In this document: in pieces, positions 48,332 to 60,479 of the stretch | Position numbering within the stretch: position 1 is the first letter of the stretch | Layout of the letters: every line of letters begins with the position of its first letter | Assembly: GCA_963281155.1 (NCBI GenBank) | Contig: CAUJLY010000001.1 | Span: 5,642,001-5,706,000, forward strand | Length of the DNA: 64,000 nt | Reading direction: 5' to 3' | Source of the DNA: Rhabditophanes sp. KR3021 | Lineage: Eukaryota; Nematoda; Chromadorea; Rhabditida; Alloionematidae | Position numbers and translations under genes: made by a program | Notes under the pieces: model-generated | Databases searched by the model: none | Seen by the model: the letters and a program-made list of their open reading frames with translations, nothing else | What the model was told of the DNA's origin: nothing

Positions 48332-49006
48332 ATCAGAATTCATAATATTTATTGTAAATCGGATCTTCAAATTAATAAGGCCATACATTTCTCATTTAAG
48401 TTTTCTAATTAAATTTATATCTTATATATAAATTGAAACATAATGGGATTATCATAAAGGATATTTCAGTAGCACAGATATTACTATCCAGAATTGTTCT
48501 AACTAATAAAATGTTATTTTTTTAATCCTAAGTACGTAAACTAATAATAAATATGATGGTTTGATTCCAAAGAACTTCATAAACAAACATATCATCTAAT
48601 TTAATATTTAGCACATTATAGTTCAAGAATCCAAAACTGTAATAGCTAATAAAACATTTTACATTATAACGGATATCTATTCTTATAATATTGATATGTC
48701 AAAACTAATGTGTCATGTAATATTTTAAATAAATTACATCTTTTATACCATCAATTTAACCTTTCTTGTTAGCAAAATACTTAATACAATTTGTTTTTCT
48801 TAATTTCTCATTTTAAAATGTTTATGAACTGAAATTTATAACATTTAAAAAGACAGTTTATTTTTGGATTCTTCAAATTTAAACGATAAAACTTATTTAA
48901 ATATTTTGGGCTTTCAAATTATTAATAATTTTATGGAAATTAGAATATGTAGATTTCCTATTCCGCTATTTGCGAAGTTTACAATAGTTGTTTTGGAAAT
49001 ACAATA
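48332..49006. other. Convergent intergenic region
   Basis: AT-rich DNA between the 3' ends of the RBR ligase and the flp-24-like gene. No feature is seen apart from polyadenylation-like aataaa sequences. Confidence 0.5.
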
Positions 49007-49353
49007 TTAATATGTAACTTCATCAACACTGGATCGTTTCCCGAACCGAATCATCATATCAGCTGCGGATGGAGCTCTCTTGGCATAAAATTGGTTTTCT
49101 TTATACTAAAAACAAATAAATATTTACTCATTTATAAACTAAAACAAAGGTTATCCAAATAATCATAAATATTTTAATTACAACTTACTGGAGAAAGCAT
49201 TGGCATTCGAGGAACATAGTAAAATCCAAATTCGTTTTCACCAATATCTTTAGAATTAAAAGAATTTGAATGTGGTGTAATAGCTGCGGCAGAAGTCAAA
49301 GCTACCAAGGAACAAGCAACAATGGCAAAGATTAAAAATACTTTTGAAGTCAT
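49007..49353 (-). CDS. flp-24: FLP-24-like RFamide neuropeptide precursor
   Basis: Two exons on the minus strand (49353-49189 and 49105-49007, with an 83-bp intron) encode 87 residues. A signal peptide (MTSKVFLIFAIVACSLVALT) starts the protein. A single peptide near the C-terminus is bounded by KR on both sides: KR-APSADMMIRFG-KR, with Gly as amide donor. After processing this would give APSADMMIRF-amide. Caenorhabditis FLP-24 is VPSAGDMMVRF-amide, also a single-copy peptide, so orthology is likely. Such peptides are released from neurons or gland-like cells and act on G-protein-coupled receptors. Confidence 0.88.
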
Positions 49354-51283
49354 GATTTACTAAGTTTCCTGTAATAAGTAAATGTAAGTTGAAATGTTTA
49401 AACAAGCGGAATACTGGGTGAAAACTTTTTACGAATGCTAAAGTTATAACGCTAAGGCATGTTATATAGTCTCAAGTCCAGCCTCCTATAATTTATACCT
49501 TTGTACCTATAAAACAAATCATGTCTAAAATGACGTCCGGATAAGTATATAGGCGGTCGAGCTATAAATAATAATTTTTACGAGTTGTACCAATAACTTA
49601 TATTAGACCTTTGAATGATTATACAAATTAACATAAACAATGCCTCAAAATAAACATAATTCAATCCTTAATGAGTTAAGTTTAGATTAAATGCCAAAAG
49701 TTGCCACATTTTTTGTTTGTTTAATGAAGACCTTTGCGTAGGTTTTAATTCTATTAAATGGAGTGCTTGATAAAGCGGATTGCATTAATATTCTCAAATA
49801 AACTTATAAATTCCTGTCAACGGCTTAATCTGTTTCCAAATAAGGATAAATTATGCAAGGATAATTAACAAAATATATGCACCAACAGTTCATTTTTATA
49901 ACATCATAATAGCAAATGAATGAAAGCAAATATAAAGTTAATTTTAAACCTATTTGTTGCTACGCTACGCCAATTTAAAAGCCATTATAGGCTAATTCCA
50001 TTATTTATTAGATGTTAAAAAAGCTTTATAAGTTGGCTACTTTGAGAGTGCACACTCAAGAGATCATAATAACAATATAGTATGTTTCGTATTGAAAGTT
50101 ATGTTAATGGGATACGAATAAGGAAGGTGGATTTAATATACGATGATGTGATAACAATGGAGATTTCAAAAATGAAAATACATTTTAGTCACAAATATTG
50201 GATGGAATGAATAGATAGATGATACCGTATTCTTAACCAAGAAGATGTTATTTTTAAAAACAAAAATCTTCTACTTTGATTAAAATACATTCTATTGTTG
50301 ATTGAATTCAAAAAGAAAAAACTTCATCATTTTCGACAACATAAATTGCCTTATTCTTGCGACAAACAAATTTAAAGATCATATAATAAATACTTAATAT
50401 TCATCTCATTAAAATATATGAATAACTGAGTGTTGACTTTAGATGCACGTACTAAACTACACACTTTCAATTAAGCAATCTATTTAAAATTATTCCATGA
50501 TGTCATTGACGTAGTTTTTTAAAATAATATTTACTCAACCCCAGACATATGAAATTTCGGACTCCAGTCTGATTTAATGAATTCAAGGAACGTGTTTATA
50601 TCTAAAAATACTTGCTAGTCTATTATATCTTGCAAGATTTAAAAATATCACATCAATTATATTTATCACAAAAGAAGGTACACATTTTCAGAATCTCAAT
50701 AATCACCCCTTCCTTTTTCTTTTATAAACTCATTTTTTCTGAGAATGTACATGCCAATGTGGACAGAAAACACGTCTTTTGTTATATGATTTCATTTGTT
50801 ATTTTCCTTCACATGTATTATGCAGACATATTTTAGTTATGCACAACTTTTTTGTAATAATATTGTAATTGAGGGTATTGCTGATGTGCATAATGCATCC
50901 GAATATCCAATCAGGCATATTTCCACACATACTTAGCAATTATTGCAAATATCATAATATATTTTTTAAATTGATATAAAGATAGTTTGTACCATTCAAA
51001 AGTTGAATTGTCGTGATAAGATCACATTTTGAAAGTGAATATGTTTGGTTATTTATAACTTCATAAATCCTTTACTTATTTCTTTATTTGAGTGAAAGGA
51101 TGTAAATTAAATTAGGTTACACAAACACCAGAGATTAAAGCTTATTATTTGCCTTTTATTAAATTTAATACTTCACGTGTGTTACCGAAATAAAATACTT
51201 TTAACAAGCTAACTAAAGAATTTTTTATTACCACGCGATTTGGTCTATTTACTAACTTTTACTTTCTTTAGAAATATCCACAA
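49354..51283. other. Intergenic region
   Basis: Nearly 2 kb of AT-rich DNA includes the flp-24 promoter on its left. No second gene is supported. A frame at 50612-50836 looks like noise. An acceptor (ctttag) 13 bases before the next ATG suggests a spliced leader or upstream exon for the pseudouridine synthase gene. Confidence 0.5.
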
Positions 51284-52763
51284 ATGAAGGGTAAAGAATA
51301 CGTTGATGATGTATTTGGCATCAAATACGATGCGGAAGAAAAAGAATCTCCATCTGATACTTTTTACAAAGAACTTGGGCAACAAAGTCTAAACACTAGT
51401 AAGGACGACTTTTTTACCGAACAGATAATACTGAAAGCGGGAGGTAATAAGGAAAACATTCGCCACGATGTAATGGAAGATGACAAAACAGACTTCTTTA
51501 CCGAACAAATATTGAAAAGTCGGTGTAGTGATGAAAACGGGCACACAATTCCTGACAAACCAAATGATTTTATTAAGAATGATACTGATAAAGATTTTTC
51601 TAATAGAAGAGAGCATCATATTAAAAAGGAATATCGGAATAATAGAAACTCAGACAATGAATATCATGCAGACAAACGCTTTTTAAAAAGTAACAAATTT
51701 GCCAATGGCAAGTCATCTAGAAAGGAGTTCACAAAAAAAGAAACCCAATCAACTGATAAACAAGATTACGACTTTTTCGCAACCAAAAAGACCATTAATC
51801 GAAAAGATGAGGGAAATTTAAAAGTCATTAGTGAGCCTATTTTCGCTGAAGGTGATTATGGGATTGAAGTTATTCGGGGAATGATTGATACCGTTTGGAA
51901 ATGTGAATCCAAAGAAAAGTTAGCTGATATAATGGGCAAAAGAGTTATCTATGAGGATGGTATGTAGTTAAGTTTGTATTGATATATTAATTGTTATTTT
52001 AGATAGCTTGATAGCTTTTGACAAGCCATACTTTTTAGCTTACAGTGGAACACCGAGAGAAGGCAATATGAATATGGATTCTTGTTTGCAGGAATTAAAG
52101 ACAAAGTTGTGGCCAGATATTGATAGATTGCATTTGGTTAAGTCCCTAGATAAACAATATTCTGGAGTAATTCTATTTGCCAAATCTGATTCAGAGAAGC
52201 TAAGATATCAGGAAATGGGAAAGGAAGGTTCACTCCTGAACAAATACTATACTCTAGTTAGAGGCATTCCGGATGAAGGACAAGCAACCATTAAATTCCC
52301 TCTAGTCAAGATAGTAAGAGACAAAGGAGATATACTAGTGAAACCATTTTGCCAGGAAAAATCTAAAAAACACTCAAAGGTTCAAGTATTCCATGCTGAA
52401 AGTGATTACCGTGTAATTGAAACAAACAAACGAGCCAACATGTGTTTTATGGAAGTAAACATCAAAAATGATTTTACCCATCAAATAAGGTCTCATCTTT
52501 CTTACGGACTAAATTGTCCTTTAATTGGTGATTACAAATACAATCCATTGAACACAGGAGGAGTCCTTAATCCACCTAAATTCACTAATGATGGTTTGAA
52601 TCTTTTGGATATTGGGAATAGACATTCTTACAAGAAAGTTCCAATGCTTTGTCATCTTGGAAAGATGAGTTTCGAAAATCAAGGAAAAGGTTTTGTCATT
52701 GAAGCTCCAATGCCAGCCCATATGAAATATGTTCTAAAGAAATTGAAGTTGCTCAAGCGTTAG
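51284..52763 (+). CDS. RluA-family RNA pseudouridine synthase (RPUSD-like)
   Basis: Two exons (51284-51959 and 52003-52763) join in phase for 478 residues. The N-terminal 190 residues are charged and Lys/Asp-rich. The catalytic domain begins near 200 (GIEVIRGMIDTV). The active-site block is HLVKSLDKQYSGVILFAKS with Asp275 as the nucleophile candidate; the Arg that precedes Leu-Asp in most family members (RLD) is Ser here. The strands KYYTLVRG and the RNA-binding block THQIRSHLSYGLNCPLIGDYKY follow, as in RluA and human RPUSD3/4. The enzyme would isomerise uridine in mitochondrial or cytosolic RNA. The start could lie further upstream, since a splice acceptor lies just before this ATG. Confidence 0.82.
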
Positions 52764-54672
52764 ATATTTGTGTTATTAGAAATGTTTAATTTATACTTGT
52801 TATTTTGCCTATCAAATTAGAGGATAGCTAAAAGTCGTAGATTGAGGATATTGTTATGTTATTAATTGTTGAAAAATAAATTACTTTGTTATAAATAGAT
52901 TTAATTACATCAAATCAAAATGTAATACAACTACTTATTCTACATAAAATTGTAAAAGCATACTTTTAGGATAAATTATTTTTTCAAATTTGTACGTTCT
53001 TAATGATATTTGACTATGCACTCTTGAGTTATGTATATACTAATATCCTGAAGTAAGCTAGTTTAAATAAAATACTTTTGAAAGCAACTTTATGTATTTT
53101 TATAGTTTCAACCGTTTCTAATTAGCCATTTAACTTTTTATGAAATTCCTCAAATAAAAAGCTAAAAATTATTCAAAAATAAATGTTAATAAACAGACCA
53201 TACTTAATATATTTATCTATCTTAATTAATTATGATGGGAAAATGAAATCATGTTTATATTAATTATTTTTTAAAATAGTCATTACGGAGATTGTTAAAT
53301 TATGACAATATCTTTGATTCCTGATTTTTAATTATGGAGCCATCAGTTTTGCTCCAAGTTTGCTGATAATTCAATTTCGTTGGTAATATACTGTGAATTT
53401 GATTAGGCGAATTTAATAAATCAGAGACATGGTTTTGTGTATTGTCTTCTAATTGAGAGTAGCCTTACTTACATTTTGATGATATTTAAAAAAATCCACA
53501 ATGCCAATCGAATAAAATTATAGCAAATCTGAAAACAGTTATTCTAACGATATAATTTGAGGATAAAACGTACATAAAGACGTCTAAAAAGCTGATTGTG
53601 GCTGTATTGTTTTTACGATTAATAAAAATGTATGAATTGTCATATGACAAATCTTCTAAATACTATAAAGCATAAATAAAGTCAAATTTTATTGAGATCA
53701 TGAGAGTAATTTCGTCAAAACTAGTAACTTTCATAAAAGATCTACATTTTTTAAAGGTTGGAGCTTCAAGGAATGCAAAATAATATAAATTCTTAATTAT
53801 TATATCATGTAAATTTTTAACTGTTTTCAATAATGGCATGGGCACTATGTAAAACTATTTTATTATCCAACCTACGTGCTTTTTTATACACTTTCTGATT
53901 TATTTAAAAGCTCATAAGATATGGGCTTTTCCATATAATTTGTTGAAAGTAAGCATCGGTTTATAAAAACGATTAATTTTCATTTGTTTTGTTAAAATGA
54001 TAAGACTCTCTAATTAACCAAATATAATCATTTCAAATAACTACCAATTTATGGTAAAGACAAAGCGATTACATCAATGGTCTACATTAACTTATAAGTT
54101 ATTATTTTGTATTTATATTTTGAATTCATTTATTTTCTAAATAAGGTACATATTAAGACAGATACTAGTTGTCACTTTACACTAAAGCTATGTGCAGCTG
54201 ATTTTTATAATAATTGATAGAATGCCATTTCAAGGTGGATAAGGAAATAACATTTATAGAAGGTGCTTTGTAAATAATACATATGATTATATGCCATTTA
54301 TAAAATAAATTCATTCAGGAATATTCAATATTTTATTTTCTTTGGAATTGCATAAACATGATAACTCATATTTTCATTCTTATTATTAATGAACGGCAAT
54401 ACATGTGCTTGAATTTCTAATATCTTCAAATGGCATAAAAATAAATAGCAGTAATAAATCTGACACTTGTTCAACTTTTATTTTAGATGTTTTATTCTTA
54501 ACGATCTTCTCAGCATTCATTATAAGTTGCATTTATATTCCAGACTTTGATATTTTATTAAAACTTTTATCATAGACAAACAATTAAAGTTAACACAATT
54601 GTTCCAGATTAAAAAGTACGAAGTCTATATCAATGTAAAAGTCTAAACGTGTTTTCAAATAAGTTATGAGTC
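52764..54672. other. Intergenic region
   Basis: AT-rich, with no supported gene on either strand. A minus-strand frame of 60 codons at 53663-53845 is not convincing. Confidence 0.5.
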
Positions 54673-55848
54673 ATGAATAATCAAGGAACGTCGCAACATT
54701 ATCAAAATGAATATTGTGGAGCCAATGGTTCTGAAAATTATTTCTACGATGATTATTACATATCTTCTGATTATAGATCAAACCCTATGATCTATTACAA
54801 CGATAATCAATTTGATCACAACAATCTCAATCAGTTCAGTAATTACAACAATAATCAAGTTTGCAGGCAGGACAATTATCCCATATATAACGAAAAGCAA
54901 CCCAGTACTTTGAATTTTAATCAATTTAATTGTTCCAATGAAACTCAAATAAATTACTATAATAGTGATTCCCAGTATAACTATTCCAATGACCAATATA
55001 ATCTTTCAAATATTAATCAAATAGACAATACCAATAATGCAAAACAATTTAATTCAGATGTAAATAAATTTAACTATTTTAATCAAAATCAAACGAAAAT
55101 AAATTATCCCAATGAATATTCGTCCGATGACATGCCAGTAAACTATAATTATAATAACACATGTGAAACTTCTCAATTAAGTGAGTCATCGAAAATGTAT
55201 ATTAATAAATCTAATTCTGATGAAGAAAAACTATCATTTCATAATCAAGTCTACTATGGAAATTTTAATAACACAGGACATAAGGAATCCTATGGACAGG
55301 AGTATAGTCAAGTCTATAATATTTCCACAAATAACAATAATATTATGCTTTATCAAAATTATTTTACGCAATCAAATGATATGGAAGTTATAAACGATTC
55401 ATATCCAATCTCAAAAATTCCAAATTTGGAAAATGGTTGTTTACCTATTTTAAATAATGATATGAGTTATGAAAATCAAAATATAGAGTTCCCCCGATGC
55501 GATAAGGAATTAATGCGTCGATTTAAGAAAAATGAATATTCCAGAAACAGATACCATAGAATGAGTGAAGAAAATAAGAAAAAAATTAATTCCAAAAGAG
55601 CTGAAAGAATGAGAAAATCTCGTCAAAGAGAGAAAATATTGTATCAGTTGTATAAAATATCCGAAGCAACTGGAGATATTATAGATGATGAAACAATGGC
55701 TGAAATTGATGAAATTCGAAAAAAAAGATCTCACAGAGCCGAAGTTACTCGTCAAAAATATGCTAGCATTTCAATTGAAGAAAGGAAACTAATAAGTAGC
55801 ACACAAGAAAGACGTAGATATGTTCGCATTAGGAATAATATTCCGTAA
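54673..55848 (+). CDS. Asn-rich protein with basic C-terminal repeats
   Basis: A single exon of 391 codons. Residues 1-280 are very rich in Asn, Tyr, Gln and Ser (for example NQFDHNNLNQFSNYNNNQ), which is prion-like in composition. Residues about 280-391 are basic and contain two similar blocks: RNRYHRMSEENKKKINSKRA and RQKYASISIEERKLISSTQE, each followed by Arg-rich sequence. This spacing recalls the STPR-type 23-residue DNA-binding repeat, but I cannot confirm membership. A nuclear, nucleic-acid-binding protein that could phase-separate is a fair inference. The ATG at 54673 follows an earlier out-of-frame atg at 54665. Confidence 0.65.
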   Translation: MNNQGTSQHYQNEYCGANGSENYFYDDYYISSDYRSNPMIYYNDNQFDHNNLNQFSNYNNNQVCRQDNYPIYNEKQPSTLNFNQFNCSNETQINYYNSDSQYNYSNDQYNLSNINQIDNTNNAKQFNSDVNKFNYFNQNQTKINYPNEYSSDDMPVNYNYNNTCETSQLSESSKMYINKSNSDEEKLSFHNQVYYGNFNNTGHKESYGQEYSQVYNISTNNNNIMLYQNYFTQSNDMEVINDSYPISKIPNLENGCLPILNNDMSYENQNIEFPRCDKELMRRFKKNEYSRNRYHRMSEENKKKINSKRAERMRKSRQREKILYQLYKISEATGDIIDDETMAEIDEIRKKRSHRAEVTRQKYASISIEERKLISSTQERRRYVRIRNNIP

Positions 55849-56056
55849 TTTTTATAGTTACTACATATAGACATAAGAAAAATTAGTATTTAATTTTAAA
55901 CAAAGCAAATGTACTAGAATTATTGTTATGACATGGCTAGAGCATTTTTAACAGAATTAATGTTTGCTTACAGTTTTTCGTCAATTTATTTGTAGATAAA
56001 ACACAAACGTTTAATAGAAACAAATTAAGCTTAGAATAGTCTTTATCACAATCGGC

Positions 56057-56140
56057 AAATTATAATTTAAGAATATTTGAACTGTTTAACCAATGGCCAA
56101 ATCATAATTTAAGAATACTTAAACTGCTTAACCAATGGCC
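56057..56140. repeat. 42-bp tandem duplication abutting tRNA-His
   Basis: Two 42-bp units (56057-56098 and 56099-56140) differ at only a few positions. The second unit ends with the first three bases (gcc) of the tRNA-His gene, so the duplication included the tRNA 5' edge and its immediate upstream region. Confidence 0.85.
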
Positions 56141-56209
56141 TATTTAGTATAGTGGTTAGTACTTCTCGTTGTGGCCGAGACGACGTAGGTTCGATTCCTG
56201 CAATAGGCA
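56138..56209 (+). tRNA. tRNA-His (GTG)
   Basis: Acceptor arms GCCTATT and AATAGGC pair fully. The D arm TAGTATAGTGGTTAGTA, the anticodon loop with TTGTGGC (anticodon GTG) and the T loop TTCGATT are present. A T5 terminator follows (cctttttg). The D-arm sequence and anticodon arm closely match nematode tRNA-His. Confidence 0.95.
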
Positions 56210-56596
56210 ACCTTTTTGATCAAAATCGTATAGGACTTGAAACATCCATTGTCTTGGTTATAAAAAAAGCTACTCATCATAAAACCTACCAAGTTTGAAA
56301 AGGTATTATGTATAAGCTCGAGTTATCTAAAATTAAAAGTATTTTTAATCCTTTATATGACTTACCAAGACTATTTGATAATAATATTGTAAATTCTTAC
56401 GTGCATACAATTTTCTTCTATTCTCTTTGCCAGATTAAAATTGTAATTGAGTTAATGAAATTACGATGATATCGGAATTGAGTTTAAATATTTTTGTAGT
56501 ATCATATAAGCAAAAGACGTATGCATTTTATTTGTGATTTAATATACTAAATGACATTAAATTTAGATTAATTGTTTTAAACACTTTAGAAAAGTG

Positions 56597-57483
56597 TTAT
56601 TTGCTTAAATCTTGAGCGCAGCATTTTTTATCCGTGCAACATATTTCTTGATAACGACATCCCCAGAAAATTGTATTTGGCACAGAGCCATTTGGAAAAC
56701 GTAAATTTGTCCAGTACAATGTCTCATTTGAGTTATCAAATGTTCTATCCAAACTAGTAGGTATGGTTGCGTTTTCAATTTTTGGCAGTGAATTCAAACC
56801 ATCAGATGGATCAATTCGTTCATTGCTTTCAAGTATATTTCCATTGATTGAATCCGTCGATGTGTTATTTGTATTTGACGAAAAATTCTTTTCTTCTTCA
56901 ATTAACTCAGACAAGCTTTTTTCACATTTAGTGTCTAGCAAATATCCATCATAATAAAAATCTTCATTTATAAACGAAAACATTGTATTATCATAAAAAA
57001 AAGTATGCGGAACCTCTGTTTCGACATTCCCATTACTATTAACATTGTTATCGTAATATCTTCTATGGCTTGATCCAACTGAATACCCTGAAATAGAACC
57101 TACTCCAGCACCTACGAGCATTTTATTGGAAAATATTCCGGAAGACGCTGGTCTATTTAAATTGCTATCGAAGATGGAGTTATGAGAGCCATATCTATTG
57201 GTTCCTGAAATGAATATTTTGTTTAATGAATAGAAAGTTTTTCAATTAACTATCAGATGCTGGAATGTGACCTACCTGAAGAGTAAAATATTGGGACTGA
57301 TTTTGAAGAAGATATAGAAGAAGCTTTTGAAGAAAATATAGAAGAAGCTTTTGAAGGAGATGTGAATGAAGTTTTTGAAGCAATGGATCTTGATAAAGAA
57401 GCCCCTCTTGATGAAAAACTTGATTTGCAATTATTTCTTACAAATAAAATACAAAGTAGCAGAGAGGTATAACGGATACTCAT
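56597..57483 (-). CDS. Secreted Ser-rich protein with CX-like cysteine motif
   Basis: Two exons (57483-57276 and 57204-56597, with a 71-bp intron) encode 271 residues. The N-terminus is a signal peptide (MSIRYTSLLLCILFVRNNC). A low-complexity Ser/Lys stretch with repeated SSKAS units follows. The C-terminal half is acidic and Asn-rich with several N-x-S/T sites. It ends in FWGCRYQEICCTDKKCC, which resembles the CX module, a nematode extracellular Cys motif (W/F-x-C...E-x-CC...CC). It is probably an extracellular or cuticle-associated protein. Only one CX-like block is present. Confidence 0.68.
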
Positions 57484-58345
57484 TGCTCGATTAAAGAATA
57501 AGCATTATAAATTTATTCCACGCTATAAATATTGCATATATCGAAATGCAGTAAAAAATTTAACCTTTAGAGATAACATTTAAACAGCAATTTACTTTGA
57601 TCAAGTTCATAAATTTTATAATGCGTTGAAAGGGATAATCTGAGATCAAAGTTTGAATTAATAATTTTACCCCAACTCGGATGATATGCTCCTTTGATTA
57701 CAGGTTAACATACTGAATCAAACGTTGTCTACTTATTTTAAATAAATGCTCGATTTTTTTGATTCAATATAAAACATTTTAGTTTCAAAATAGAAATGAA
57801 TAAATTATGGTTTTTATCATATTCCATTTGATCAATTAATACTTATCACATTTTGGAAAAAATGACAAAAGAGTGGTTTAAAGTATTACTTTAACTTGCT
57901 TTTCTTAATTTTATAAAATCATCACTCTTTAAGGCTTTTGAATCTTATATAAAAGTTTATTCACTTTATTGAAATTAACTAGATTTTATGTGTCAAACAT
58001 TCGTTATTATCTGTGTCTTTATTGTAGGGTGCAGGTAAATATTAGCCTCATCTTGAGATTTCTTCCTATCTAAAATTGCATAAGTAGATCTTTTGATTAA
58101 TATGGAAAAGCATACTTAGCTTTGAGACAATGATAGAATGCGTGCAAAACGCTTTAAACACATGTGAAATGCCTCAAACGAACATGATTTGGTTTTAAAT
58201 CTTGATTTCTTGCCTTAAACGAGATACGATTCAATTAGGTTATTTATTTGCATTAAAATCATCGCCTATTTAGATTAGATCTAGATTAGAAAGCACTATA
58301 TAAAGTTGCATTTTCATTAATTAGTCATCACAACTAGTTTTCGTC
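57484..58345. other. Divergent promoter region
   Basis: The region separates the divergently transcribed CX-like and CUB-VWA genes. A TATA box (tatataaag, 58297-58305) lies 41 bases before the ATG at 58346. Confidence 0.55.
58297..58305 (+). promoter_or_regulatory. TATA box of the CUB-VWA gene
   Basis: The sequence tatataaag is about 41 bases upstream of the ATG, which suits a short-leader, tissue-specific secreted gene. Confidence 0.5.
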
Positions 58346-59907
58346 ATGAAATCCTTGTACTTCTTTTTTCTCCTTGCTGTAATAGTTGGACAAGCATCTG
58401 CTGCATGCAAATGTACAACTTTTTTAAAGCCGAAGCTTATTTCTCAATACGACTATTCCGTTCTTTATTATCCTCGTGATAATATTACATCCATGCCGTG
58501 CAACCCCGTCAGATGTATTTATACTCTTGAAATTAATGAACTTCATGGCATTGGTGGTAACATTTATTACGTCAGAAACTTTTTAAAGTCAGAAGCTACT
58601 CTTAAGTTTTATAATGGCAAGGATATCTCAGCAACACCATATTTCCAACTGGATGGAAATACCAAAAACTCTGATTTGGTAGTAACTCACCCATCTTATG
58701 AACAATACATTACAATGGTTCTTGATGTTAAATCAGCAATTACCAAAGATTTCCCAACATTCATTTATTATGCAACTGGTTCGAAGCAAGGAACAACCAC
58801 AACAACGACTCAAGCTTCCACTTCAGCAAAAAAGCAAACTTCTACAGTTACTTCCACAACAAGCAGTGCTTCAACGACTACATCTACAACAGCTCAAGTT
58901 CCTTCACCAACCACCACAACGCAAACCCCAATCATTTTCCAGTCTCCAATTGGCAGTGACTCAATTGTCGTCCCCAAATTCGAAGGAGATCTTGCTCTTT
59001 TGCTCGACATCAAATCAAAGAATTTGACTAAATTGTCTGAGATCGCCCAAGAATTAATTGATTCCCTTAATATTACCCCTTTCACAGATTCCAAAGATGC
59101 TCGCGTCAACGTAATTCTCTATGACAATGGTACTGTCCTTCCCTACGGATGGAACTTAGACAAAAAATCTCTTGACCTGATTACTGGAAACTTGCTTAGA
59201 ACCATTGGAAATGATTTTAATGCTTTTAATGTCATTTCATTGGATTCTTTTATTTCATCTGTCTTTGAAGAATCTAAATCAACTAGAAAGCATATTCAAC
59301 GAGTTGCTCTTTTTGTTACAGACAATGAGCAAATTAGAACACATCTTAGTAATCAGACTATCATTTCGACTGATTTCCTTGGGAAAACTGATATTCTCCC
59401 GTATTTGTTAGCTTTACCGATGGAATCAATGCTGAAGCTCAATACAATTTTAACAACGTTAAATTTACTGGAACTTCTTCCGATTTCATTGTTTTTCATA
59501 ATGTTGACAGTACATCCAATCTGTTTGAAAATATTTTACTCAATCAAAATATCATGTGTAATGCCGATTATTTCACTAAAAAAACATACAATTCAGTCTC
59601 CATCCCAAGCAACTATAAGAAAAGAAATTGTAATGAAATGAATGTTGTAACCTATTGTGAGAGAATTAACCTCGAACAGCCAATCACAATTTCCTTTGAA
59701 AAATTTGATTTGGAACCTCAGCACGATAACATCGCCGTCTTTGATGATAAAAGTGTTCTTCAAAATAATATTTCAGGCCACAAAATCAACCATTTAAAAA
59801 TAACTGTTTTGGACAGTTCTTTTGTCAAAGTTGTTTTAACCAATGGGTCAACAAAAATATTCAAAGGTGGAAATTATACTTTTGAAAATTGCATTATAAG
59901 GTCTTAA
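58346..59907 (+). CDS. Secreted CUB-VWA-CUB-like protein (one apparent frameshift)
   Basis: A clear signal peptide (MKSLYFFFLLAVIVGQASA) precedes a CUB-like domain (about 20-150, Cys pairs, ATLKFYNG). A Thr/Ser linker likely to carry O-glycans follows (about 150-205). Then comes a von Willebrand A-like domain (about 210-375; DLALLLDIKSKN replaces the usual DxSxS start, so the metal site is incomplete). The frame breaks near 59400, in the run ctcccg. The next frame continues the same fold (FVSFTDGINA) and ends with a second CUB-like domain (HDNIAVFDDKS, stop at 59905-59907). The arrangement resembles nematode extracellular, often intestine-expressed and immune-linked proteins. The break is probably an assembly indel, because both sides are well conserved in character. 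Confidence 0.7.
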
Positions 59908-60214
59908 TTAACAATGTATTTATTTTTTGTCCTTTCAAATGTAATAAATGTGTTATCTAAATTATTTTTCGAATTCAAAAAACATTTGCAAATAAATAAA
60001 TCTTGTAATTTATTAATCATCGTATCAAAGAAAAATCTGTGTCCTCTAAGAGGGAACAGGACATGTAATTATAATGACACACAAATTATGGAAATATAAA
60101 AAATCGTATTTCAAACTTGATAAAGTTTATACTAAAAATTGTAACTTCATGAGCAAAAATACTTATTCATTTATAATTAATTATTGCATTTTGGTCAAAA
60201 TAAATTAAAAAATA
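59908..60214. other. Gap between the CUB-VWA gene and the tRNA cluster
   Basis: An aataaa signal near 59993 could end the CUB-VWA transcript. Nothing else is recognisable. Confidence 0.5.
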
Positions 60215-60286
60215 TTCCCATGCCGGGAATCGGACCCGGGCCGCGTGGGTGAAAGCCACGAATCCTAACCACTAGACCACATGGGA
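60215..60286 (-). tRNA. tRNA-Glu (TTC), copy 1
   Basis: Acceptor arms TCCCATG and CATGGGA pair. The anticodon loop CTTTCAC gives anticodon TTC. The T loop reads TCCGATT rather than TTCGATT, so position 54 is C in place of T; this is shared with copy 2. A T6 run lies downstream on the minus strand. Confidence 0.93.
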
Positions 60287-60479
60287 GATATAAACTAAAT
60301 TATTCAAAATAATTACTAAATAAGTGAAGGTGCTATAATAAATATCTTTTATATTTCTAATTCCAGTAAAGTTTATATTTTTATAGCTTGTTTAAATATA
60401 TTCAAAGTGCTTAAAACAGTCTGACTAAATTTAATGTATTAATAACTAACTTTCGAGTACAAGTAAAACAAAAAGGTAT

